Source: Rhipidocladum racemiflorum
Lineage: Eukaryota; Streptophyta; Magnoliopsida; Poales; Poaceae
NCBI GenBank assembly: GCA_036346355.1
Contig: JAYEVF010000031.1
Coordinates: 310,001 to 374,000, forward strand
DNA length: 64,000 nt
Direction: 5' to 3'
The notes under the pieces are model-generated. The model did no database searches, was not told where the DNA came from, and worked only from the letters and a program-made list of their open reading frames with translations. Shown in pieces: positions 30,732 to 43,667 of this stretch. The translations under genes were made by a program, and so were the position numbers. Each line of letters starts with the position of its first letter. Position 1 is the stretch's first letter.

Positions 30732-33700
30732 TGTCGGGACCCCGAATTTGCAAATCCGGACCCTCTGTGTATTCAGCACTAGTCCAGGAACACGCTAGTG
30801 CACACAGTCTTAACATCGGTAAATATCACAATCATACCACTCGATACTAATAAAGTACTTTATTTAAATAACCAACTGGTTACTCGACCTTATGGTCAAG
30901 TTACAATATATATCGCCTCCACAGTAGAAACTTATTAAGAGAGAAATAGTAGCGGCGGAAAATCAAAGAAGGTAACATCGTGGCGCCATCCAAGTATACC
31001 ACAGGCAACCGATCGCTCGCTTCCTAAGTAGAGCCGGATCCTCTTGGAGTTCCTCCTCCAAAGTGGTGTAGTCTCCTCTTCAAGCGGTGTTATATTGTGG
31101 CAAGGGTGAGTACTTGGTACTCGACAAGTCATGCCTGAGAATGCAAGCTAATATACTACATGCATGGCTTGGTACAAAGGAATAGCTCAAGGTATATTTG
31201 CGATGCTTGACATTTGACAAGTAATATAAGTAGATTCAAAGCAGTAGAAACAAGTAAAGTATAAATAACTTTTCAAGAAGTTTAACAACCATCTTCCCAT
31301 CCTAAACCACATTTCCATCAACATCATTATTAATCCAACCCAACTTTTCAAACCAAGTTATTTTTGAGAAAATCTAACCCTTGACTGTAATTCCCGGCGA
31401 TGTCAATACCGCGGACACGGCTATTCGAATAGATTCTACACTCTGCAGAGGTTATGCACTTTACCCACAAGATACAGTCAAACACCACAAAGGTGAGTTC
31501 CGTAACAAAGTCTTTGGAAACCTCTAACAATACAAGTGGTCCTCCCGGTTATTGCACACTAACCCTTCCCTTAGCTAAGGCGAAGTCTAGGCCAATCAAC
31601 CGTTAGATGGGTACTGGCCTCGGCCCGATGCAGCTCCCCGTACAACTTACACAAAGGTGTAGTTGACCTCCTGAGGTCCCACAGTGCGTTATTAGCAACT
31701 TAGTCAACTAGGTCCGTCCCATTACAGACATGTGGTTGCACGTTAGACCTAGTTCAAAGGCTTGCAAGGTTAAGTCCTTAGGGTGACCAGGCAAGACTAC
31801 CCAAAGAACCAAATCAACATCCCCAATGCCACAACCGGCCCACTGATTACTCTTGCCACATGCCCGGTCGAAACTGTTTATCAAATCCCGATTGATTACC
31901 ATGCACCATGTGCCATCAACATCACATGATACCTTTCCAAAACAGGTTCAATATATCATTAAGTCAATATTAACATTTGATTGTCCAAAATCATGTCATG
32001 AGCACGTAGCGAGGTCTAAGCAAAGATACTACAACGTTCTAAACCCATGTTGGCAATTTAATAATGTCCAACTAGTAATCCACAACTAGGGTGACAAAGG
32101 GGTCATGGCACATACTTAAATAATCAAGGTGTCATACAGCAAATTGGTGTTTATCTAATCCCCCATGTTTAAATAAAGTATTTTCTATTTGAACTTAGCA
32201 TGCAATAGGTTAAATCAAAATAGATTTCAAAATAGGATCAACATGGTCAAAGCACAGCTTGCCTTCAAAAAGTACTTGTTCTTGGTCTTGAGTTGGATCC
32301 TGAGTTAATACTTCTCCTTCGAATCCTTCCGGCACTTCAACGTCTACTCGTAAAGCGTGCAAATAACAAATACACGAATAAACAATAGGCAAAAAGTGTC
32401 CAAACATCCAAATAAAATCCATAAACAAAGAGAACATAATTTTATGAGTTTTTAGAAACTGGAATCGTCAAATTTGGAGTTAAGACGCAAAAGTTATGAT
32501 TATTTAAAGTTTAAATAATCAATTAAATAATTTTGCAGAGAAAAAATTTAGTCCAAAAATTAAATAAAATTCATATTTAGGTAGATGTCAATTTTATACA
32601 AATTTAGAAATTTGAATCACTCAAATCGGAGTTGAAACGCAAAAGTTATAAACGTTTGAAGTTTGAAACAAAATCTGAAATCATTATTTCGAATTAATAA
32701 ATCATTTTCTTTTCGGAAATTAATTATTGCGTCAGCATGGACACGTGGCAGCACTGGATTGGTCTGCTGGCGTCGGTAGGTCCATGGACTCGGTCCACGC
32801 TCGGCTCGGGTCTACCGTGGACCGGTCCACGGCTCACGTGAGATCGACATGTGGGACCACTCGGGTGGCGTCATCGGCGGCGTCGGCCGGGGCTCGGCCC
32901 GCAGTCTTGACAGTGGGTCCCTCCGATGACGTCATGGGTGACGTCACGGTGCGATCGGCCCGACGCGGGCCCAGCGTGTCGGATGACTTCTGTACTGCCG
33001 CGTGGCGGCCAGTTCGGCTCCCTGGACACGTGTACGATCGTGAGCCGTTGGTTTGAAAACCGGCGGCTAGGATTGAATTTGGGCCTCAAGTGCTTGGGGC
33101 GCATGGGTTGATCTGGGCGTTGGATCTTGATCTAACGGTCGAGATCCAATCTAGCCTGATGCGATTCCGCTACGTGGCACGACCTAAGCCGTTGGATCTA
33201 GATCCAACGGTTGAGATTAGATCTAGGATTTTCAACGGGGAACTCACCGAGGGTAACGTGGCGCGATCTGAGCCCTTGGATCTTGATCGGACGGTTGGTG
33301 GAGCTCGGGGTCGGCGATGGCTTCACTGGCGGCGCTAGCTTGGCGAAGATGAAGACGATGACCACGGTCTCGGCGTTAAAGGCGCTCGGCGAGATGAAAG
33401 GTCTCTTCGGTGCGTCTCGTCCTGGAGTCCTAGATCTGTGCTCGGTGGCGGCAGAAGGGACGGGCGGCGGCGGAATCGGCTTAACATGGCGAAACAGGAT
33501 TCTAACTCCGGCCCGAGCTACGTCGAACAAGCAGCGACGGCTCGGCGAGATGGCTCGAGGACAGTGCGCGAGGAAGAGGGCAACCTCGGGCGTGACTCGG
33601 GCTTTAAATAACCTCGGCGTTCGTGCCGAGGCGGAAACCTAGTTCTCCGGCGGGCGGCGGCGAGTCCGGCTTCGGACTTCGGGCGGAGACGACGGCGCCA

Positions 33701-34233
33701 GCCGCCCACGTGGCACGATCAACGGCCCGCGATCGCGTGGGCGCGATCGGATCCGGCCGGATTCGGCCAAAGCGATGCGGAAATCTGGCCGTTGGATCTT
33801 GATCCAACGGTTGGGATCGATTAGGTTTTGGAGTTGGTCTTGGTCGAGTCACGTGGCTCGGTCGGGTTGGTCGGACTCGAACTCGAGTCGACTCGGGCTC
33901 CTGGCTCGGATGAAACGATACAAACCCACTCGCATTTTCCAGCGTTTTAATAATTAAAATAATTCCCGATAATTCATTTAATTCATTAAAAATAGCAAAA
34001 TACTCAGAAAAATTCCAGAAAAATTCCAGAAAATATTTTGGAACATTTTGGACTCAAATAAAATATTTCCAACAAAATTTTATTTGCAAAGTTTAATTTT
34101 TTAATTATTTCAAAATGGAATAAATTCAAATAAATTCCAAATAAATCCAAATAAATTCCAGAAAATTCCAAAAATTCACCAAAGTGCCAAATCACACATG
34201 AATTTAAGAAAAGCAAAATTTTGGGGTGTTACA
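30732..34233 (-). repeat. A3 3' LTR
   Basis: A full 3.5 kb family A LTR with TG/CA ends. It has a TATA-like site at 33602-33611 (minus strand) and palindromes in the GC-rich middle (for example 33189-33210). The middle is close to A2 up to about 33310. It then changes to a type closer to A1/A4 near 33500-33640. Confidence 0.95.
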
Positions 34234-34235
34234 AA

Positions 34236-34246
34236 CCTCCCCCCCC
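34236..34246 (-). other. A3 polypurine tract
   Basis: The longest purine run of the family A copies here (C8 on the plus strand), directly inside the 3' LTR. Confidence 0.75.
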
Positions 34247-34249
34247 TTA

Positions 34250-35207
34250 ATAGAATCTCGTCCCAGAGATTCGGGGCTCACTCTGAGAATAGGTTTGGAA
34301 ACTCTTTCTTCAAATCCTCTTCGGCTCCCAAGTCGCTTCGCTCTCTGCAAGGTTGCTCCACTTTGAACTCTCTGAAGCGGGTTGACTTGTTTCTAGTTTC
34401 TCGATCCATTGTCCGAGAATCCTCACGGGATGCTCCTTATAAGTCAAATCCTCTTGCAACTCAATTAACTCTAGCGGTGTCTGTTCCTCGGGAACTTCGG
34501 AGACACTTCTTTAAGCTAGGACACATGGAATCGTCATGCACTCCTGCTAACGGCTGCGGCAACTCCGGTGATAAGCAACTTCGCCTCTGCGGCTCAAAAT
34601 CTTAAATGGTCCAACATAGCAGGGTGCGAGTTTCCCTTTGGCATGGAACCTCTTAACTCCCCGAGAGGCGTAACTCTGAGGTATACAAAGTCTTACGATT
34701 CAAAACTCAAGTCTCGGCGACGGTTGTCGGCCATAACTCTTTTGTCGTGATTGGGCTATCTTCAACCTTTCCACCCCTTAATCATGGCGATCTGCTTCTT
34801 CACCTTTTGAAGAATATCGGGCCGAAGACACAGCTCGCCACGGTCTCATTCCAATTCAATGGCGTCAGGCGAGTCGACCATCTGATGCCTCAAAAGGTGA
34901 CATCAGTAAACTAGCCTGATAACTATTGTTGTAATCGAACTCGGCATACGGCAAACTCTTATCCCAAGAGGTAGCATAAGCCAATGCACAAGCTCTTAAC
35001 ATATCCTCCGAATCTGGTTGACTCTTTTCGGCCTGGCTCCATCCGTCTGCGGATGATAAGTATCTTTGAAGTTCAAACGGGTTCCCATGGCTTCATGCAA
35101 CTTATTCCAAAATCTTGAGGTAAATTGGGTATCTCTGTCCGATACAATCCTCTTTGGCACACCGTGCAAACAGACGATCCTGATCATGTACAACTCTGCC
35201 AACTTGT
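34250..35207 (-). pseudogene. pol: A3 integrase, 3' part with chromodomain region
   Basis: The stretch 34996-35202 reads IVCLHGVPKRIVSDRDTQFT with the second catalytic Asp, then RFWNKLHEAMGTRLNF and a damaged PQTDG. The GPY/F and chromodomain regions (34250-34750) are in several frames. B3 inserted between the first and second catalytic Asp codons. The remaining 5' part is at 57468 onward. Confidence 0.8.
35203..35207. repeat. Target site duplication of B3, left
   Basis: CTTGT before B3 is repeated at 57463-57467 after it. Confidence 0.95.
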
Positions 35208-37438
35208 TGTGACACCTCGGAGTGTCGTATCCTTAATTATTGAACATGATAAGGTTAAATACAGTATGAGATGTGGAAATAAGGTTAAAACCATAGGAAT
35301 TGGAGGTTAATAGCTTTTCCGGGCCGTTTCTGGGCTTTTTTCGGGGTTTTGGGCCTTCCGCGGGGAGTTTTGGGTCTTGGTGGGCTTTGGAGGGATTGAG
35401 GAGGACTCTTATTGGACTAGGAGAGGGTGTGGGGGCTGGTAAAAAGGGCTCCTCCTGCCCTCCCTTGCGTTCACAACCAGCCAAGGTGCGCCCCTTGCAG
35501 CCTTGGGCGCCCCCCCTCCCCCACCTCTCCTCCAAGCCCTAGCCGCCACCCCTCTCCCTCTCCCACTTGTGCGCCCCCCTAGCCTCCCCTTCCTCCACCT
35601 CCACACCACCTCCCCTCCACCCCTTGCTGCCCTAGGGTGGCCTCCCCACCCCTGCACCTCGTGGATTCATTCCGTGGAGCGAGGAGCGAGGAGCGAGGAG
35701 CGAGGAGCGAGGAACGTGGAGCGAGGAGCGATCCATGAGATTGATTGGAGTTTGTGCTTCGGGCAAAGGTATGAACATGGGGATCCTTGGGATTGATCTA
35801 GGTACTGTTATTAGGATGTTTAAGAAGTTTTTAGATCAATTGGAGGCGTTGGTTTGAAGTAATTTGGTTTAGATCTAAATTTGTCCACGTTTCTGTTTTC
35901 GGGCAGATTGAGCAGTCGGGCTAGGGTTCGAGTTTTCGTCAATTTAGAGTTCGAATCTGACCGTACGGACTTTTAGGAAGTTGTAGATAATTTAATTATC
36001 TTTCCGTGGACATAAAGCACGTTAAAATCCGATCAGCCGTTTGAAAGTTATGGCTGTTTTACCGAGCGTGTTAAAATCTGTAACGTAATTGGAACACATC
36101 TCGGTAATCTGTAGATTAAACAACTTTAGAGGCCGAATCAGACTTTCCGTATACCTAGAGAAAGTTGGGAAATTTCCTAGGCTACGCGAGGGTGTACTCG
36201 TTTAATTCATTCGGAGTCCCAGAACTCAAGTTATGCCTTTTGCAAGGCTGCTGTCCCGCCGGGACAGAACCTCTGTTTTTAGGTTTTGCGAGTAGTTGGC
36301 AATGTCGGGTTAGATGGGGGTTGTGTACTGTTTGGAGGCTATGATTGTGAGTGTGTGATGCCTATGTGCAGGTGGTGTGACCCCGGAAGTACCCTCTTCT
36401 TCCCGCCAATCCGTTGCGTGGTTGAGGCAAGTGTGTTGTGATGGATAGCGAGTTGTAGGTTGCATGTTGAGATTAGATGGAATTGTTTACATGATATATG
36501 TCCACTTGCCATGTGTTAATGAATGATATGATATGATGAGCATGTTTAACATATTATGATGCCATGTGTTAATATGTGAATTGAATATGATAATTGGCAT
36601 GGTTGCATGCATGTCATGAGATAGGGCGAGGGCGGTGAGAAAGTCTTAACTAGTCCGGCAAGGTCGGTGAGGAAGTTATGACTAATCCGGAACGCCATTG
36701 AGTAAGTCCTATGTCGTGATTCCATCCACGTGGTGTTTGGAAGCGAGTAGGCACCCTCCATCTTCGGGATGGAAGGGAGGAAAGGGTGCACACCGACGGG
36801 TGTGTACTTCCCATACCGGTATGAGGTTCCAGAGGGTCAGGAGCATTGCATTACTTCGCACAAATTGATGATGATATTGATAAGTAATCATGAATGAGAT
36901 GATGTACATGATGGAAGATGTTATTGTCATGTTGTTATGCTTGTTGTCCATTGCAGTATGCTTGCTGAGTTTTTGAACTCACCCTTGTGTTTTCTTGTTG
37001 TTTTAGGTACCATGAGAACGGCATGCGGGAAAGGGGAATAGTCACACGCTCACACGTTGCTTCACCTTAATGTTTCCCCAAGTCAATTCATTTAGTTTGA
37101 TAATAAATTGCGTGTGATGGTCTTTTAAATTAAGTCTTAGCTTGGTTAATGAGAGTTCTATTGTTTGTTTGACACTTGGAACCTTAAGAGCTTAATGTTA
37201 GTCTCTTATTGTCGTTAAGACTTTATTTATTGCTGTTTTAGATGTTTCTCTTATTGCCATATAATGCTATATTGTTGCTGTTCCTTAAATTCATGATAAA
37301 ACAAAGGAGGTGCTGCTGAAATCTCGGTTTTTAGCCTATGCACCTTTGCTGGAATTTTATGTTAAATGTGGTATTTAGTTGTTGTTTAGCTTGTGTTTGG
37401 TAGCATTCGGGCATATTAAATGCCTGGGTGTTATTCTG
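35208..37438 (+). repeat. B3 5' LTR
   Basis: Starts TGTGACACC. The right end is blurred (GTTATTCTGAT where other copies have GTTACAGT), so 37438 is uncertain by about 3 bp. It contains a long pyrimidine-rich block (about 35450-35660), the minisatellite, the donor-like CAAAG|GTATG (GT at 35769), the hairpin at 36252-36266 and acceptor-like sites ending at 36371 and 37006. A Pro-rich reading frame over the pyrimidine block is a composition effect. Confidence 0.9.
35676..35730 (+). repeat. GCGAGGA minisatellite in B3 5' LTR
   Basis: About seven to eight 7-bp units with one GGAACGTG interruption, longer than the B1 array. Confidence 0.8.
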
Positions 37439-37440
37439 AT

Positions 37441-37451
37441 TGGTATCGAGC
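37441..37451 (+). other. B3 primer-binding site, altered
   Basis: TGGTATCGAGC against the perfect TGGTATCAGAGC of B2. The CAG has lost a base, the same change as in A1, A4 and A5. The leader 37452-37756 is non-coding. Confidence 0.8.
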
Positions 37452-37756
37452 GGTGTAGGTCCTCGGAATATGTATTTTTAGTGTTATATCTTAAGTTGCA
37501 ACTAAAATATGATGTGGAATAACTTAGAAACATGGCTTAGGTTCTAACTAAAACCTTGTTATAGGATAGCAACGTTAAAACTTGTAAAGTGGTATAACTA
37601 ATCTAAAATCGACACACTTGGTTGCCTGATAGGATGGGTTTTGGTTCATCATTGCATCGCTTGATTATGTGATAAGGAATATGCTTATAATGATGTTTGA
37701 TCTATTATCTTGATTGTGTGCTTTCGTGTTTGGGTTGTTGTCTGTCTAAAGCAGCC

Positions 37757-38870
37757 ATGCCGAGGGTAGAGGCCGTGGACGCCGTGGCGTGGAGTCGAGG
37801 CGAGGCTCCCGGGGAGTTGAGTCATTCTTTGAGGGTAGCGTTTCGCTTAATGCTCGTGGGCGGCTCGGGAGGAGCTTCCGGCTGCGGTCGAGGCGGGTGC
37901 CCGCGCAAATGAAGATTTAGTTCAGGCTCTGCAGAGGAGATTCGGGAGCTGCGCCCGGCCGGTGCGGGCAGCCCTCGCGTTGTGCCTCCCCTGCGGGCCC
38001 CTGTTGTTGCCCCGCTGCACCGAGCCGAGGATGAGTCTCCGGGAGTGGATGTCCCTCCGTCTTGACACTTTCGGCGGAGCAGCACGCTGATCCAGTCGCA
38101 TGATTGGCTGCGGTACATGGAAAAGACAGTTTGAGGTCCTAGATTTGACCTCGGTTCAGGACTCGCTTTGTGGCTTTTCAGGTGAAGGGCCAAGGCGATA
38201 TCCGGTGGGAGGGGTTACGGCTGCTAGATCCCCGATCTGGGTCCGATGACACAGGAGGATTTTGTGGCTCGCTTAGAGCCAAGTTCCATCGAGTCTTTCC
38301 TTGAGAGGATGGAGCTTACTCGACCACTCTTTCCCGAGGAAAGAGGTCGGTGGCAGTATGAGAAGGAGTTCAACGGCGTGGTGCGCTTACGTACTGCCGG
38401 TGTGGCGTACCGGCGATCGGGAGAAAGCTAGGAGGTTCGTGGGGCCTCAACCAGAGTTCAGAGTTGTCATGGGGCGATCGCCCTCGTGACTTACGCTCTG
38501 TGGTGGAGCAAGCGAAGGGCATGGAGCTCGAGTTGGAGCTCTCTCGGGACAAGCGAGTAACCGGGAGGTTCAGGGGTTCCTCACGACCCGGGCGGGGGCC
38601 GAAGAGGACCTTTGGTGGAGGTGGGTCCTCTCGGCAACCCACCTTCAAGAAGTTCAAGGGAGGGCAGGCTCCTCCTCGGGGGCTAAGATGGGGCCGCCCT
38701 GATGCGTCTTCTTCGCGAGCGGCTGTTGGAAATCTGTGCCGGGCAGGGCATGAAGTGCTTCAAGTGCGGTGGCGAGCACCGTGCTTGAGTGTGGTTGGGA
38801 CCGAGTTGCAACCAGCTTGTAAGCCCGGCCATATGGGGCGAGTCTGCCGGATGAACCCTTAGCATCATCA
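37757..38870 (+). pseudogene. gag: B3 gag
   Basis: The ATG at 37757 begins the basic N-terminus. The capsid region follows in broken frames, with SLREWMSLRLDTF near 38036-38075 and DWLRYMEK near 38102-38125. Then come FVARLEPSSIESFLERMELT (38246-38431) and an Arg-rich stretch (38464-38700). The end shows a CCHC zinc-knuckle beginning (MKCFKCGGEHRA) closed by a premature stop at about 38786. A second half-knuckle follows (CKPGHMGRVCRMN) just before the stop at 38862. Confidence 0.75.
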
Positions 38871-38989
38871 AGTGGGAGGCGGTGCCTTCTCCTCCCACTC
38901 GGCGTCTTCCGGAGGATCGGTGCACATGATGGCTGCCCTGTTTCTCAGCCACCCTTTGCGTGGGCGCCACCAGCCCGGCGTCTTTGGTG

Positions 38990-39620
38990 CCATGACCGTC
39001 TGCTCCTCCTCGATTGCCTCCTCCGCCCCAGCCTTGTTGGGGCATCGGCTGAGTCGGGGCTCATACGTCGGCGCCACCAGGTGTGCGCTTTTGCCGACCG
39101 GCCGAGTCGGTAGGGCATCGAGAGGGGGTTTCAGGTACTCTGCTCGTGCATTCCGCTGATGCCTTTGTTCTATTTGATTCCGGAGCATCCTACTCTTTTG
39201 TGTCGTCGGAGTTTGCTAGTAGAGCTAAGTTGGGAGTTCATGATTTTACGAGTCCGTGTTAGTCGATTCTCCTGGGGTTGATTGCTAGTTCTTGGGTTGC
39301 CCTGGTCGCACCATTGCCATTGATGATGAGGTTTTCTTTGCCAATCTCATGGTGATCCGATTTGTCTCCTTTTGATGTCATTTTGGGCATGGGTGGCTGC
39401 ATCGATGCCGTGCTAAGATCTCATTGTTTACGGAAGACAGTTTCCTTGCAGGCCCGTCAGTGAAGAGTTGACCTTCGAGGAGGTATACCCTCGATTCCGT
39501 CTTTGCTTTGACTAGTTTGTTTTACGAGTTCGGCGTTTGAAGGCTGTTAGGTTTCCTCATGACCTTGTCTGAGAAACCATCTTCTTCGATTTCCATTGAG
39601 GAGATTCCTGTAGTGAAGGA
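38990..39620 (+). pseudogene. pol: B3 protease
   Basis: Near 39165-39225 the sequence VLFDSGASYSFVSSEFASR is intact, with the DSG active site. The following strands (AIDDEVFFANLMV near 39318-39355) are readable in another frame. Frameshifts occur near 39245 and 39360. Confidence 0.75.
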
Positions 39621-40139
39621 ATTCGTTGATGTGTTCCACTGACGAGTTGCTGGTCTACCTCCGTGAGGAATGTGGAATTTCGTATTGATCTTGTTAGGGC
39701 ACTCGACCTATTTCTATCTCTCCATCACCGCTTGGCTCGTCCTTTTCAAGACGAGTTGAAGAAGCGATTGGAGGATCTGTTGGCCAAGGGCTTCATTCGG
39801 CGTAGCGTTCGCCATGGGGAGCACCCGTCCTCTTCGTCTCGAAGAAGGATGGAAGTTGGCGTATGTGCATTGATTATCGTGCTCTTAATCAAGTGACAGT
39901 CAAAAACAAGTATCCTTTGCCTCGCATCGAGGATCTGTTTGACCAAGCGAGGAGCAAAGGTGTTCTCAAGATTGATCTGCGATCGGGGTATAATCGGATC
40001 CGTGTGAGGGAAGCAGACATTGAGAAGACTGCTTTCTCCACTAGGTATGGGCATTATGAATTTAAAGTTATGTCTTTTGGACTAACTAATGCCCCTGCTG
40101 TCTTTATGGAGGCGATGAACAGTATGCTACACAAGTACC
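39621..40139 (+). pseudogene. pol: B3 reverse transcriptase, 5' part
   Basis: RT begins with VRNVEFRIDLV (39663 onward), then a shifted WGAPVLFV region and MCIDYRALNQVTVKNKYPLP (39863 onward). LRSGYNRIRVREADIEKTAF and GHYEFKVMSFGLTNAPAVFM follow, to the A4 insertion. The cut falls a few codons before the catalytic FIDDIL box, which lies on the other side of A4 at about 52857. Confidence 0.85.
40135..40139. repeat. Target site duplication of A4, left
   Basis: GTACC is repeated at 52831-52835, immediately after A4. Confidence 0.95.
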
Positions 40140-43100
40140 TGTCGGGACCCCGAATTTGCAAATCCGGACCCTCTGTGTATTCAGCACTAGTCCAGGAACG
40201 CGCTAGTGCACACAGTCTTAACATTGGTAAATATCACAATCATACCAATCGATATTATCAAAGTACTTTATTTAAATAACCAAACTGGTTACTTGACCTT
40301 ACGGTCAAGTTACAAGTATATGCCTCGCAAGGCGAAACTTATTAAAAGAGAAATAATAGCAGCGGAAAATCAAATAACTTCGTGGCGCCATCCAAAGATA
40401 CCACAGGCAACTGACTGGGCTCGCATCCCTAAGTAGACGGATCCTCTTGGAATTCCTCCTCCAAAGCTGGCGGAATCTCCTCTTCAACTGATATTGTGTT
40501 GAGGCAAGGGTGAGTACTTGGTACTCAGCAAGTCATGCACAGAATGCAGGCTAATATACTATATGCATGGCTTGGTACAAAGGAATAGCTCAAGGTATAT
40601 TTGCAGTAAACAGCTTTTGGCAAGTAATATAAGTAGATTCGAAAGCAGTAGAAATAAGTAAAGCATAAATAACTTTTCAAGAAATTTAATAAACATTTTT
40701 CCCCATCCTAAACCACATTTCCATCATCCTCGTTATTAAACCAGACCAACCTTTCAAATCCAAGTTATTTTTGAGAAAATCTAACCCTTGACTGTAATTC
40801 CCGAGCATTGTCCAGTACCGTGGACTCGGCTATTTAAATAGATTCTAAACTCTGCAGAGGTTATGCACTTTACCCACAAGATACAGTCAAACACCACAAA
40901 GGCGAGTTCCCGTAACAAAGCCTTTCGGAAGCCTCAAACAACACAGGTGGTCCTCTCCGGTTCGTGCTCTACACCATCCCTTCCCTTAGCCAAGGCGAAG
41001 TATGGGACCAACACACCGTTAGATGGGTATCTGGCCACAGCCACGATCACGCTCCCGCACAATCACACAAACGGTGTAATTGACACCCTGAGGCTCCACA
41101 AGTGAGTCCTTAGCGACTTAGTCAACTAGGGCCGTCCCATTCCAGCCATGTGGTTGCAAGTATGACCCAGTTCAAAGGCTTGCAAGGTTAAGTCCTTAGA
41201 GTGACCAGGGCAAGACTACCCGAAGAACCAAATCAACATCCCCAATGCCACAACTGGCCCACCTGATTACTCTTGCCACATGCCCCGGTCGAAAACTGTT
41301 TATCAAACCCCAGTTGATTACCATGCACCACGTGCCATCAACATCACATGATACTTTTCCCAAAACAGGTTCAATATATCATTAAGTCAATGTTAACATT
41401 TGATTATCCAAAACCATGTCATGAGCACGTAGCAGGTCTAAGCAGTATACTACAACGGTCTAAACCCATGTTGGCAATTTAATAATGTCCAACTAGTAAT
41501 CCACAACTAGGGTGACAAAGGGTCATGGCACATACTTAAGTAATCAAGGTGTCATACAGCAACTTGGTATTTATCTATCCCCCATGTTTAAACAAAATAT
41601 CTTTCTAGTTGAACTAGCATGCAATAGTTTAAATCAAAATAGATTTCGAAATAGGATCAACATGGTCAAAGCACAACTTGCCTTCAAAAAGTACTTGCTC
41701 TTGGTCTTGAGTTGGATCCTGAGTCAACACTTCTCCTTCGAATCCTTCCGGCACTTCAACGTCTACTCGTAAAGCGTGCAAATAGCAAATACACAAATAA
41801 ACACTAGGCAAAAACAACCCAAAACTCCAAATAAAATCCATAAACAGAGGGAACATAATTTTCTGGATTTTTAGGAACTGGAATCGTCAAATTTGGAGTT
41901 AAGACGCAAAAGTTATGATTTATTAAAGTTTAAATAATCAATTAAATAATATTACAGAGAAAAACTTTAGTCCAAAAATTAAATAAAATTCATATTTAGG
42001 TAGATCTCAATTTTATACAAATTTAGAAATTTGAATCACTCAAATCGGAGTTGAAACGCAAAAGTTATAAGCGTTTGAAGTTTTGAAATTCAAATCAATT
42101 ATTAAACCGATTTATTAAATCATTTTCTTTTTCGAAATTAATTATTGGCGTCGGCATGGACACGTGGCAACCTCGATTGGGCGGTGGCGTCGGTAGGTCC
42201 ATGGCCTTGGGCCACGCTCGGCTCGGGTCCCCCGTGGACTCGGTCCACGACTCTCCGTGAGACTGACATGTGGGCCCACTCGGGTGACGTCACTTCTTTG
42301 GCGTCGGCGAGGCTTCGGCCCGGTCTTTGGCAGGTGGGTCCCGCTATGGCGTCATAGTAACGTCGGCGTCATTGGGGCGACCAGCGACATCTGGGCCCTC
42401 GACACGCGGGCCGCGTGTGTCGGCGTCTACCTGCCAGCCCAGCGTGGGCCAGGTGGCCCGACGCGTCGGTCCAACTTCCAAGGCAGCGTGGCACAATCTC
42501 GGCCGTTGGTTTGAAAATCAGCGGCGGCGGATTAGATCCAGGGCTAACACGTTGAAACTACTCGTTGATCGTGGGCCGTTCGATTTAGATCGGGCGGTCG
42601 AGATCTAATCCTATAATAACACTACTCCCAAGACGCGTGGCAATTGTGAACCGTTGGATTTTGATCCAACGGTCGGATCAATCGGGTTGGGGACACGTGA
42701 AGTCACCTCAACCGTCCGATCTAGATCCGACGGTTCACCGAGCTCGCGAAGTCCGATAATGGCGCGGCGAGGCTTGGGCACCGGAGACGAGAACGATAGC
42801 GAGCCCGGCGGCGTTTGGGGTTGCTCGGCGAGATGAATCCTTCCTTCGGTGCGTCTCGTCACGGTGGTTCCGGATCAGGCTCCTTCGGCGGAAGACGACG
42901 GACGGCGGCGGAATCGGCGTTCAACATTTGCGCCACAGGGCTCCAACTCCGGCGAGCACGTGCGGGCAAGCGGCGGCAGCTTAGGCGAGATGGCTCGAGA
43001 GCAGGTGCGCAAAGATGAGGGCAACCTCGGGGGCGTCTCACGCTTTAAATAGCCTCGGCGTTCGTGCGAGGCGGAAACCTAGTTCTACACGGCGGCGCGG

Positions 43101-43665
43101 CGGCGAGTCCGGCTTTCGGACTCGGCGGAGACGACGACGCCTGGCCCGTCCACGTGGCACGATCAGCGGCCCACGATCGCCGCGGCACGATCGGATCCGG
43201 GCGGATCTGGCTCGAACGATGCAGGCGGATCTCGGCCGTTGGATCTTGATCCAACGGTTGGGATTGATTAGGTTTTGAGTTGGTTTGATCGAGTCGGTAG
43301 CTCGGTCGGACTCGAGTCCGACTCGGGTTCCGACTTCGATCGGATGAAACGATACTTGACCGAGTTGAATTTTCCAGCGATTTAATATTTAAAATAATTC
43401 CCGATAATTCATTTAATTCATTAAAAATAGCAAATGACTCGAAAAATTCAGAAAAATTCTGGAAAATACTTTGGATCATTTTGGACTCAAATAAAATATT
43501 TCCAACAAAATTTTATTTGCAAAATTAAATTCTTTAATTATTTCAAAATGGAATAAATTCAAATAAATTCCAAATAAATCCAAATAAATTCCAGAAAATT
43601 CCAAAATTCACCAAAGTGCCAAATCACACATGAATTTAAGAAAAGCACAATTTTGGGGTGTTACA
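40140..43665 (-). repeat. A4 3' LTR
   Basis: 3526 bp with TG/CA ends. The GC-rich centre (42150-43330) is of a different subtype from A2. It holds a TATA-like site (43043-43052) and palindromic CCGTTGGAT blocks (42651-42672, 43237-43258). Confidence 0.95.
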
Positions 43666-43667
43666 AA

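Noticed and set aside
35676..35730. Possible CRISPR-like regularly spaced repeat.
   Set aside because: The units are 7 bp with no spacers, inside a plant LTR; it is a minisatellite.
35503..35796. Pro/Leu-rich frame in the B3 LTR (and 55535-55771).
   Set aside because: It is the translation of a pyrimidine-rich tract plus the GCGAGGA array.
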